Of a DNA stretch of 64,000 nucleotides, positions 33,948 through 41,428 are shown piece after piece. Within the stretch, counting starts at the first letter, position 1. Each line of letters starts with the position of its first letter. The notes under the pieces were generated by a model. That model searched no databases. It had not been told where the DNA came from and saw only the letters and a program-made list of their open reading frames with translations. A program made the position numbers and the translations under genes. This stretch comes from Devosia sp. Root436 (GTDB taxonomy: Bacteria > Pseudomonadota > Alphaproteobacteria > Rhizobiales > Devosiaceae), in contig NZ_LMEM01000014.1 in NCBI RefSeq assembly GCF_001426345.1, positions 186,001-250,000 on the forward strand. Direction: 5' to 3'.

Positions 33948-34940
33948 CTATTCGCCGATGGCAGTCCGCCATTCGGCCAGCACGGCTTCGGCGCCGCCGA
34001 AATCGCTCAGCGGCTTGACATTGACCAGGGTCAGGTCAGCCAGATCAGGCGTGCCCGCGGGACCGGCGACGTCGATGCGGACGGAGCGGCGGCCGATATC
34101 CATGGCCAGCTTTTCCTGGGTCGACTTGGACATGGCCCAGTCGATGAAGGCCTTGCCGCCTTCCGGATTGGGCCCGCCCTTGACCAACGCTACGCCATCG
34201 GGCGTTGCCGCGGTGCCGTCGGTCAGGTGCACGATGGAGATGGGTGCGCCGCCCTGGACATATTCGAGTGCATTGTCCTCGAGCGTCAGGCCCATCGAGG
34301 TTTCGCCATCGGCCACGAAGCGCGGCACGGCGCCCGAGCTGTCGGTGAACACGAAGTTCTTGGCGATCTCTGCATACTTGGCCCAGCCCTCGTCACCGAA
34401 CACGGTCAGCACGGTCTGCAACTGCTGCATGGCCGAGCCCGAGCCATCGGCGCGGGCGCTGGCAATCTGGCCGGCCCATTTGGGATCGGCGAGTTCGGCC
34501 CAGGTCTTGGGTGCGCTGTCGAGCGGCTGCAGGTCGGTATTGACCGCCAGAACGTAGACCACGGCCGTATAGGGCGTCCAGGACGGGTCCATGACGAACT
34601 GCGGGTCGATCTTGTCGAATTCGGGCGGCGTGTAGGGCTCGAGAAGATCCTTGAGTTCGGTGAGCTGGCTGCCCGAAATCGACCAGATGACGTCAGCTGC
34701 CGGGGCGCCGGCTTCGGCCTGCGCGCGCTTGGCGATGTCGCCCGAGCCGAGCTTGACCACTTCGGCCTTGAGGCCGGTTTCCTGCTCGAAGATCGGCAGC
34801 AGCGTATCGACGATCGACGACTTGTGGGCAGTGTAGATGACCACGGTGCCATCCTGGGCGAAGGCCAGCGAGGTCATGGAAGTGGACGCGATCAGCGCAG
34901 CGGCAGACAGAGCCAGAAATGTACGTTTACGAATGTTCAC
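33948..34940 (-). CDS. ABC transporter substrate-binding protein, Fe3+/phosphonate/sugar-phosphate type
   Basis: A 330-aa periplasmic protein with a signal peptide (about 1-29, ending SLAFAQ) and the extracellular solute-binding family 1/AfuA-FbpA fold: VVIYTAHKSSIVDTLLPIFE, GLKAEVVKLGSGDIAKRAQA, PAADVIWSISGSQL and SMGLTLEDNALEYV. FbpA iron-ligand tyrosines are not obvious, and AfuA-type relatives bind sugar phosphates, so iron is not the only option. It is divergent from its ATPase and permease genes across a 128-bp control region. Confidence 0.85.
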   Translation of the reverse strand: MNIRKRTFLALSAAALIASTSMTSLAFAQDGTVVIYTAHKSSIVDTLLPIFEQETGLKAEVVKLGSGDIAKRAQAEAGAPAADVIWSISGSQLTELKDLLEPYTPPEFDKIDPQFVMDPSWTPYTAVVYVLAVNTDLQPLDSAPKTWAELADPKWAGQIASARADGSGSAMQQLQTVLTVFGDEGWAKYAEIAKNFVFTDSSGAVPRFVADGETSMGLTLEDNALEYVQGGAPISIVHLTDGTAATPDGVALVKGGPNPEGGKAFIDWAMSKSTQEKLAMDIGRRSVRIDVAGPAGTPDLADLTLVNVKPLSDFGGAEAVLAEWRTAIGE

Positions 34941-35068
34941 TTGAGTCCTCCCGTTCGATTTCGATCAATCCAAGATCGATTTGATCCTGAACCACGCCGA
35001 AAATTGTTGCAATACGAAACTTTGTCGGTGTCATATGCACCAACAGCGCTCGCAGGGGGAACGACGCA
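34941..35068. promoter_or_regulatory. Divergent control region with repeated CGATC/TTGATC motifs
   Basis: Between the divergent substrate-binding protein and ATPase genes there are repeated motifs: GATTTCGATCAA, then GATCGATTTGATC (together giving a GATCAA...TTGATC dyad at about 34963-34985), ATTGTTGCAAT, and ACGAAAC. Such clustered repeats suit the DeoR-type regulator encoded in the left-hand operon. No clean promoter could be fixed. Confidence 0.45.
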
Positions 35069-36133
35069 ATGAGCTACCTGACGGTCAGCAACGCCACCAA
35101 ACAGTTCGGGCAGAGCTTCATGGCGCTCAATGGCGTGTCTGTCGCGGTGGAACGCGGCGAGTTCTTCACGCTGCTCGGGCCGAGCGGCTGCGGCAAGACC
35201 ACATTGCTGCGATCGATTGCCGGCTTCAATGACCTGACTTCGGGCGAGATCACCCTCAACGGCGCCAACCTGCGCGTCGTGCCCCCGCACCAGCGCGATA
35301 TCGGCATGGTGTTCCAGGACTATGCGGTGTTTCCCCATCTCAGTGTATTCGACAACGTCGCCTTCGGCCTCAAGCCGCGCAAGGTCCCGGCTGCCGAGAT
35401 CAAGACCCGCGTAACCCAGGCGCTGGACGCCGTCCGCCTCGGTGCCCTGGCAGACCGCCTCCCGGCCGCCATGTCCGGTGGCCAGCAGCAGCGCATTGGC
35501 CTCGCCCGCGCCATGGTGATCAATCCGCAGCTGCTGCTGATGGATGAGCCGCTGTCCAATCTCGACGCCAAGCTGCGCATCGAGCTGCGCGAGGAAATCC
35601 GCGATATTCAAAAACAGGTCGATATCGCCACGATCTACGTGACGCATGACCAGGAAGAGGCCCTGGCCATTTCCGACCGCATCTGCGTGATGAATGCCGG
35701 CCGCATAGAGCAGGTTGGCACGCCGCAGGACATCTATGGCAACCCGCAGACGCGATTTGTTGCCGAGTTCGTCGGCACGCTCAATCTCTTCAATCCCGGC
35801 GCGGCGCTTGATGCGATGCTCGGGCATCTCGGGCTGTCGGCCGCCGGCGCCGCGGCATGGGCTGTCCGTCCCGAACATCTCGGCCTGATCGCGTCCGGTG
35901 CCACCGCGCCGGCCGATGCGGCAGTGCTCGACGGTATCGTGACGAAGTTTACATATCTTGGCCGCGAGGCCCATGTCGGGGTGGAAACGCCGGCCGGTAA
36001 CCTCGTGGTGCAATTGGCCAATCCGGGCATGGCGGCGAGCCGGGCTGCCGGGGAAAAGGTGTCCGTCGTTGTTCCGCAAAGCGCTCCGATGGCCTTCGAT
36101 GCCGAGGGCCAGCGCCTCGGCCGGAAGGGGTGA
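35069..36133 (+). CDS. ABC transporter ATP-binding protein (Fe3+/spermidine/phosphonate type)
   Basis: A 354-aa ATPase with Walker A GPSGCGKTTLLRSIAG (about 37-52), Q-loop MVFQDYAVFPHLSV, signature SGGQQQRIGLARAM, Walker B LLLMDEPLSNLD, H-loop IYVTHDQEEAL, and a C-terminal TOBE domain from about 270. It powers the permease encoded directly downstream; the stop overlaps a possible GTG start of that gene. Confidence 0.94.
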   Translation: MSYLTVSNATKQFGQSFMALNGVSVAVERGEFFTLLGPSGCGKTTLLRSIAGFNDLTSGEITLNGANLRVVPPHQRDIGMVFQDYAVFPHLSVFDNVAFGLKPRKVPAAEIKTRVTQALDAVRLGALADRLPAAMSGGQQQRIGLARAMVINPQLLLMDEPLSNLDAKLRIELREEIRDIQKQVDIATIYVTHDQEEALAISDRICVMNAGRIEQVGTPQDIYGNPQTRFVAEFVGTLNLFNPGAALDAMLGHLGLSAAGAAAWAVRPEHLGLIASGATAPADAAVLDGIVTKFTYLGREAHVGVETPAGNLVVQLANPGMAASRAAGEKVSVVVPQSAPMAFDAEGQRLGRKG

Positions 36134-36138
36134 CCGCC

Positions 36139-37779
36139 ATGCCACGCTTCAATTTCTGGACCGTGGTGATGATCCTCACCTGGCTGCTGCTGTTCGTGCT
36201 GCTGTTCATCCCGGTCGGCTCGGTTCTGGTTTCGAGCTTCTATGACCAGAGCGGCAATCCGACATTCGCCAATTACCTCAAATTCCTGGGTGAACCGCGC
36301 TTCCACCAGGCCTTCGTCAATACGCTGGTCGTCGGCTTCGGCGGGCTGCTCGGGGCGCTGCTGCTCGGCTCCATCATGGCGTTCTGCGTGTCGCGCTTCG
36401 TCATCGGCGGTGGCAGGTTCGTGTCGCTGCTGGCCATCCTGGCGCTGGTATCGCCGCCCTTTATCGGGGCCTATTCGTGGATCGTGCTGTTTGGCGCGGG
36501 CGGGGTGGTGCGCGGCTTCCTGCGCGACCTGGGCATCAACATGCCGCCCATCTACGGCGTTGGCGGCATCCTCATCGTCTTCTCGCTCAAATTCTATCCC
36601 TACGTGTACCTGATGGTTTCGGGGGCGCTGAGCAACGTCAACCGCTCGCTGGAAGAAGCCGCCGAAGGGCTGGGCCTGACGCCGCTGCAACGCACCTTCA
36701 AAATCTCGTTCCCGATGGTGTTTCCGGCGCTGACCGCGGGCGGATTGCTGGCGCTGATCCACGCCATTGCCGATTTCGGCACACCCCGGCTGCTGGGGCG
36801 CGGCTACAACGTGCTGGCGACCGAGGCGTTCACGCTCTATTCGGCCGAAGTGGGCTCGAACATGTCGATGGCCACGACGATCAGCGTGATCCTGATCCTG
36901 GTGTCGATGGTCTTCGTCATGCTGCAGCGCTACATGTCGCGCCGCAACGTCTACCACGGCAACATGATCAACAAGCCGAGCCGCATCCGGCTCAAGGGCT
37001 GGCGCAATGTGCTGGCGCATTTCGCGGTCTATTTCATCGGCCTGTGCGGGGCCATGCCGGTCATCATCTCGGTGATCTATTCGTTCCGCAAGACCAGCGG
37101 TCCGGTGTTCCAGAGCGGCTTCGCGCTTCAGAGCTACGAGCGCATCCTGTTTAATCTCGGCGACGTGGTGCGCAATTCGCTGACCTTTTCGATTGCCGCG
37201 GTGGTGCTTATCGTCATTGTCGGCACCGTGGTCGGCGTGCTGGTGGCGCGCCGCACCAACTTCAACACGGCCCTGCTCGATGGCGCCTTCATGGTGCCCT
37301 ATGTGATGCCCGGCATCGTCATCGGCATCGCTTTCATCGCGGCATTCAATACCGGGCCCATCGTGCTGACGGGGACCGCGACGATCATCATCCTCTCGGT
37401 CTTCATCCGGCGGCTGCCTTATACGGTGCGCACCACCGCCTCGTCGCTGCGGCAGATATCGCCCAGCATGGAGGAGGCGGCAGTGTCGTTGGGCTACAGC
37501 CCGTTCCAGGCTTTCCTGCGCATCACCGTACCGCTGATCGTGCCGGGCATCATTGCCGGTGGCATGCTCAGTTTCGTGACGGCGATCAACGAACTGTCGT
37601 CATCGCTGGTGCTCTATGTGGGCAGCACAATGACCATGCCGGTACGCATCTACCTGCTCATTCTCGATGGCGATTTCGGCACCGCCGCGGCCCTGTCGAC
37701 AGTGCTGCTGGTGCTGAGCGGCTGCGCCGTCTACATCGCCTTCCGCTTCATGGGCCGCAACGAGCAGGCTTTGCTTTAG
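36139..37779 (+). CDS. ABC transporter permease, double-domain (FbpB-like)
   Basis: A 546-aa protein with about 12 transmembrane helices and two binding-protein-dependent permease domains in tandem. Each has an EAA loop: EEAAEGLGLTPLQRTFKISF in the first half and EEAAVSLGYSPFQAFLRITV in the second. This fused layout is typical of iron, phosphonate and AfuB-type importers. GTG at 36130 overlaps the ATPase stop, but ATG at 36139 is better spaced from GGAAGGGG. The operon ends here, followed by the tRNA-Pro terminator from the other strand. Confidence 0.93.
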   Translation: MPRFNFWTVVMILTWLLLFVLLFIPVGSVLVSSFYDQSGNPTFANYLKFLGEPRFHQAFVNTLVVGFGGLLGALLLGSIMAFCVSRFVIGGGRFVSLLAILALVSPPFIGAYSWIVLFGAGGVVRGFLRDLGINMPPIYGVGGILIVFSLKFYPYVYLMVSGALSNVNRSLEEAAEGLGLTPLQRTFKISFPMVFPALTAGGLLALIHAIADFGTPRLLGRGYNVLATEAFTLYSAEVGSNMSMATTISVILILVSMVFVMLQRYMSRRNVYHGNMINKPSRIRLKGWRNVLAHFAVYFIGLCGAMPVIISVIYSFRKTSGPVFQSGFALQSYERILFNLGDVVRNSLTFSIAAVVLIVIVGTVVGVLVARRTNFNTALLDGAFMVPYVMPGIVIGIAFIAAFNTGPIVLTGTATIIILSVFIRRLPYTVRTTASSLRQISPSMEEAAVSLGYSPFQAFLRITVPLIVPGIIAGGMLSFVTAINELSSSLVLYVGSTMTMPVRIYLLILDGDFGTAAALSTVLLVLSGCAVYIAFRFMGRNEQALL

Positions 37780-37833
37780 CTACGGGTTCGCGCGGTTGGC
37801 GTCCGGCCTCTCCAGTTCTGACTCTGCCGGCAT

Positions 37834-37865
37834 AAAAAACCCCGACGTCCGCAGACGCCGGGGTT
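37834..37865 (-). terminator. Rho-independent terminator of tRNA-Pro
   Basis: On the minus strand, CCCCGGCGTC-TGCG-GACGTCGGGG followed by a TTTTTT run. It lies 3-35 bp beyond the CCA end of the tRNA-Pro gene and also faces the end of the permease gene. Confidence 0.85.
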
Positions 37866-37868
37866 GAT

Positions 37869-37945
37869 TGGTCGGAGTAGAGTGATTCGAACACTCGACC
37901 CCCTGCTCCCGAAGCAGGTGCGCTACCAGGCTGCGCTATACTCCG
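37869..37945 (-). tRNA. tRNA-Pro (anticodon CGG)
   Basis: A 77-nt gene with encoded CCA. The acceptor CGGAGTA pairs with TACTCCG, the D-loop region is AGCGCAGCCTGGTAGCGC, the anticodon arm is CCTGC-TTCGGGA-GCAGG with anticodon CGG, and the T-arm contains GTTCGAATC. Confidence 0.95.
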
Positions 37946-38125
37946 TCAGGAAGGCGACACGGGATTTGCTGGCAGCGGGCCGGTTTTAGGGCGCGCGCTG
38001 CCTGTCGCGATGGGCCGGGTTATAGCTGCGGTTGCCGTCCCGTTCAAGCGCTTAGAGCAGGGTTTTTACCGGTGTTGTGGCCGTGTTGCGAAGCCCGGGC
38101 AAACCGTGTAGGAACCGCGCCACGT

Positions 38126-38200
<75 letters not shown>

Positions 38201-38207
38201 ATCACTG

Positions 38208-39200
38208 CTAACGCTGCGTGCCCGCTGGACGGATCGCCACCGAGGCGCGTTCCACCAGTTCGGGCACCAGCATGACGCGCTGTGGCGGCAATTGGTGCTT
38301 GCCGCTGTTGATCCGCTCGACCAGCAAACGAAACGCGGCGACGCCCATATCGGCGCCGGGAAGCCGAACGGTGGTGAGCATGGGCGAGATTTGCCGGGCG
38401 GCGGCGAAGTCTCCGTAGCCGACCACCGAGATATCCTCGGGAACCCGGTAACCCATCCGGTGCAGTTCGGAGATAACGTGCACGCCCAGGCCATCATGGG
38501 CGCAGAACAGGGCAGTGGGCATCTCGCCCTCCGCCTTGAGCGCGAGGAAGGCGCCGGTAAAGCCCTCGTCTTCGTACTGTATTTCGCAGACGCTGGCATC
38601 GTCCTGCGGCAGCAGCGCCTCCCGCAGTCCGAACAGGCGCTCCATGCGGCCGCGCAGCACCCGCGCGCCGTGCACGAAGCCAATGCGGCGATGCCCCTTG
38701 GACAGCAGATACTGGCCGATGGCATTGCCGGCCTCGTGATCGGCGCCGGCAACCTGGTCGACCGGCTCCAGCGGCAACACCCAGCCCAGGCGAACCACCG
38801 GCTTGCCGGAGCGCCTTACGGTATCAAGCGTCTCGGGCTCATGCTGGCCGACCAGCACGATGCCGGAACTGACCCTGACGATATTGCCGACCTGCTCGGC
38901 CTGCCGCGTCCAGTGGATCTGCACCTCGTAGCCCGATCGGGACGCTTCGGTCTGGATGCCGTTCTGCATCTGCATCCACAATTCGCTGTTTACCGGATCG
39001 TGGTCATTGAAGACGATGTGGATGGCGGGTCGCTTGGCGGCGCCGTCCACGGCGCGCAGATAACCCAGTTCCACCGCCTTGCCGTTGATCCTGTCGCGCG
39101 TCTCGGCGCTGACGCCACCCTTGCCGGCGAGCGCCCGGGATACGGCGAACTTGGAGACGCCCAGATTGTCCGCAATGTCCTGCAGCGTGACTTTTTTCAT
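38208..39200 (-). CDS. LacI family transcriptional regulator
   Basis: A 330-aa regulator with the LacI helix-turn-helix (VTLQDIADNLGVSKFAVSRA followed by LAGKGGVSAETRDRI) and a periplasmic-binding-like sensor (RPAIHIVFNDHDPVNSE; YLLSKGHRRIGFVHGARVLR; PTALFCAHDGLGVHVISELH; VVGYGDFAAARQISPMLTTV). It is divergent from the sugar import and catabolism operon starting at 39418 and is its likely repressor. Confidence 0.93.
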   Translation of the reverse strand: MKKVTLQDIADNLGVSKFAVSRALAGKGGVSAETRDRINGKAVELGYLRAVDGAAKRPAIHIVFNDHDPVNSELWMQMQNGIQTEASRSGYEVQIHWTRQAEQVGNIVRVSSGIVLVGQHEPETLDTVRRSGKPVVRLGWVLPLEPVDQVAGADHEAGNAIGQYLLSKGHRRIGFVHGARVLRGRMERLFGLREALLPQDDASVCEIQYEDEGFTGAFLALKAEGEMPTALFCAHDGLGVHVISELHRMGYRVPEDISVVGYGDFAAARQISPMLTTVRLPGADMGVAAFRLLVERINSGKHQLPPQRVMLVPELVERASVAIRPAGTQR

Positions 39201-39215
39201 CGGTCCACCATGATT

Positions 39216-39349
39216 TTGTTAGGTTCTATCACATCAATTGGTTTGCGCAATGTTTTGTAGTGAAATTCGATTAAGTATCGAATAATCAATATGTTAGCTA
39301 TTAGAAATCCACACCGTAAACGTTTTTGTAAAATATGTTGACCTAACAA
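39216..39349. promoter_or_regulatory. AT-rich divergent promoter region with candidate LacI operators
   Basis: The 217-bp gap between the LacI gene and the importer operon is markedly AT-rich against its surroundings. It contains TTGTTAGGT (39216-39224) and its exact inverse ACCTAACAA (39341-39349), which could be looped operators, and AAACGTTT (39318-39325), an 8-bp palindrome with the central CG typical of LacI-family sites. Confidence 0.5.
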
Positions 39350-39417
39350 TCGTCGCTTGAAAGGCTTGCGTTAGCCCGAAGAGCGCTGCGTTAGGTGCCC
39401 GGGTGCAGGAGGAATTC

Positions 39418-41346
39418 ATGACCCTTATCAGTCGCAGAGCATTTCTGGCCGCCACCGGTGCGGCCATGATCCTGCCGGCCATTCCGGCTTTCGCCCAATC
39501 CCAGCTCAAGGAGGCTCCGGCTTTGGCCGAAGCAGTGGCGGCCGGTACCCTGCCGCCGGTCGCCGAGCGTCTGCCGGTCAATCCCATGGTGGTCCAGCCG
39601 CTCGAGAGCGTCGGCACCTATGGCGGCGATCTGCGCACGGCCCTGGTGGGTGGCGGCTCGCTCAACATGATGCATCGCTACCAGGGCTACGAGCCGCTGG
39701 TGCGCTACACGCCCGACTGGACCGGCGTCATCCCCAATGTCGCCGAGAGCTTCGAGGCCAATGAGGATGCGTCCGTCTATACGTTCAAGCTGCGCGAGGG
39801 CCACAAATGGTCCGACGGCCAGCCCTTCACCACCGACGACATCATGTTCTTCTATGAGGATGTGCTGCTCAACGAGGAGCTGACGGTCAGCCCGCCGACG
39901 CCTTTGCGTACGCTCGATGGCGGCACCGCCAAGTTCGAGAAGGTGGATGAGACCACGTTCCGCATCGTCTTCCCCGAATCCAATGGCCTCTTGCCGCTGC
40001 GCCTGGCCTGGGCCAATGACGACCGCTCGACGCGGGCGCCGCGCCATTACCTCGAACAGTTCCACATCAAGTACAATCCCGATGCCGACAAGCTGGCGAC
40101 CGACCAGGGCCTGACCGGCTGGGTGCAACTGTTCCAGATCAAGAGCGGCATCGCCGTGGACGGCGAAATCTTCAAGAACAAGGACATGCCGACCCTTTAC
40201 GGCTGGATGATCACCCAGCCCATCGGGGAATCGGCGGAATATTCGATTGCCGAACGCAATCCCTACTATTTCAAGGTCGATACAGCGGGCAACCAGCTCC
40301 CCTATATCGACCGGCTCACCTATGCCGTGGCGGCCGATAACGAGGTGCTGCTGCTGAAGGCCCTGCAGGGTGAGATCGACGTGATCGACCAGTGGATCTG
40401 CACGCCGGCCAACCGCGCGGTGCTGTTCGATGGCAAGCAGGCCGGCGGCTACGATTTCTATACAACCACCTCCACCGAACCCAACGAGATGGTGTTCCAG
40501 CTCAACCTGACCCATGTCGATCCGGTCAAGCGGGCTTTGTTCCAGAACAAGGATTTCCGCATCGCCCTGTCCCACGCCATCGACCGGCAGGCGGTGATCG
40601 ATACGGTGTTCATCGGCCAGGGCGCGCCGGCCCAGCCGGCCATTCGCCCCGAGGACCCGCTCTATAACGAGCAATTGGCCACTCAATACACCGAGTTCGA
40701 CCTGGCCAAGGCCAATGAGCTGCTCGACACCATCCTGCCCAACAAGGATGGCGAGGGCTACCGGCTGATGGAGGATGGCAAGCGCCTCACCATCATCTTC
40801 GAGATCGACCAGGTGCGCACGACGTTCGTGGATTCCTTCCAGCTCGTGCTGCCCATGCTGCGTGCCGCGGGCATCGACACACAGATGCGCACCATGGACC
40901 GTTCGCTATGGGAAGTGCGGGTGCGCCAGGGCGGGGAATACGACGCCACGGTGCACAAGTTCGGCGGCAATGGCGGCATCGCGGCCATTCTGGATCCGCG
41001 CTACTTCTTCCCCAACACCACCGAGGCCATGTACGCCAAGGGCTGGCAGATCTGGTACAATGATCCCACCTCGCCCGACGCGGTCGAGCCGCCAGAAGCC
41101 ACCCAGCAGCAGTTCGCGCTCTATGACGAACTGCGTCAGACCGGGGACCAGGCCCGTCAGCAGGAACTGATGGCGCAGATCCTGCAGATCGCCGCCGATC
41201 AGTTCTACGTTTTCGGCGTGACCCTGCCGCTCAACGGCTATGGCATCGTCGCCAACCACATCCATAACATGGCCAAGTCCATGCCCAATTCCTGGGGCTA
41301 TCCGACGCCGGCGCCGACCAACCCGGAACAGTATTTCATCAGCTGA
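39418..41346 (+). CDS. ABC transporter substrate-binding protein (family 5, peptide/oligosaccharide type)
   Basis: A 642-aa periplasmic protein with a twin-arginine-type signal (SRRAFLAATGAAMILPAIPA then FAQ). The family-5 binding core includes YTFKLREGHKWSDGQPFTTD, PNEMVFQLNLTHVDPVKRAL and FRIALSHAIDRQAVIDTVF. Family-5 proteins bind peptides, but in alphaproteobacterial sugar loci they often carry oligosaccharides or glycosides, which fits the hydrolase next door. The ATG at 39418 has AGGAGG 5-6 bp upstream. First gene of the LacI-controlled operon. Confidence 0.92.
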   Translation: MTLISRRAFLAATGAAMILPAIPAFAQSQLKEAPALAEAVAAGTLPPVAERLPVNPMVVQPLESVGTYGGDLRTALVGGGSLNMMHRYQGYEPLVRYTPDWTGVIPNVAESFEANEDASVYTFKLREGHKWSDGQPFTTDDIMFFYEDVLLNEELTVSPPTPLRTLDGGTAKFEKVDETTFRIVFPESNGLLPLRLAWANDDRSTRAPRHYLEQFHIKYNPDADKLATDQGLTGWVQLFQIKSGIAVDGEIFKNKDMPTLYGWMITQPIGESAEYSIAERNPYYFKVDTAGNQLPYIDRLTYAVAADNEVLLLKALQGEIDVIDQWICTPANRAVLFDGKQAGGYDFYTTTSTEPNEMVFQLNLTHVDPVKRALFQNKDFRIALSHAIDRQAVIDTVFIGQGAPAQPAIRPEDPLYNEQLATQYTEFDLAKANELLDTILPNKDGEGYRLMEDGKRLTIIFEIDQVRTTFVDSFQLVLPMLRAAGIDTQMRTMDRSLWEVRVRQGGEYDATVHKFGGNGGIAAILDPRYFFPNTTEAMYAKGWQIWYNDPTSPDAVEPPEATQQQFALYDELRQTGDQARQQELMAQILQIAADQFYVFGVTLPLNGYGIVANHIHNMAKSMPNSWGYPTPAPTNPEQYFIS

Positions 41347-41369
41347 CCCCTCCCAACGTCAGCACTGCG

Positions 41370-41396
41370 CGCCGGCGACGCCAGTCGTCGCCGGCG
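41370..41396 (+). terminator. Intercistronic hairpin after the substrate-binding protein gene
   Basis: CGCCGGCGACG (41370-41380) and CGTCGCCGGCG (41386-41396) form a perfect 11-bp stem with a 5-nt CCAGT loop, followed by TGATTTTCTC. In importer operons such a hairpin commonly protects the upstream binding-protein mRNA or partly ends transcription. Confidence 0.7.
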
Positions 41397-41428
41397 TGAT
41401 TTTCTCACGCCAAGACCCGGACGCCCCG

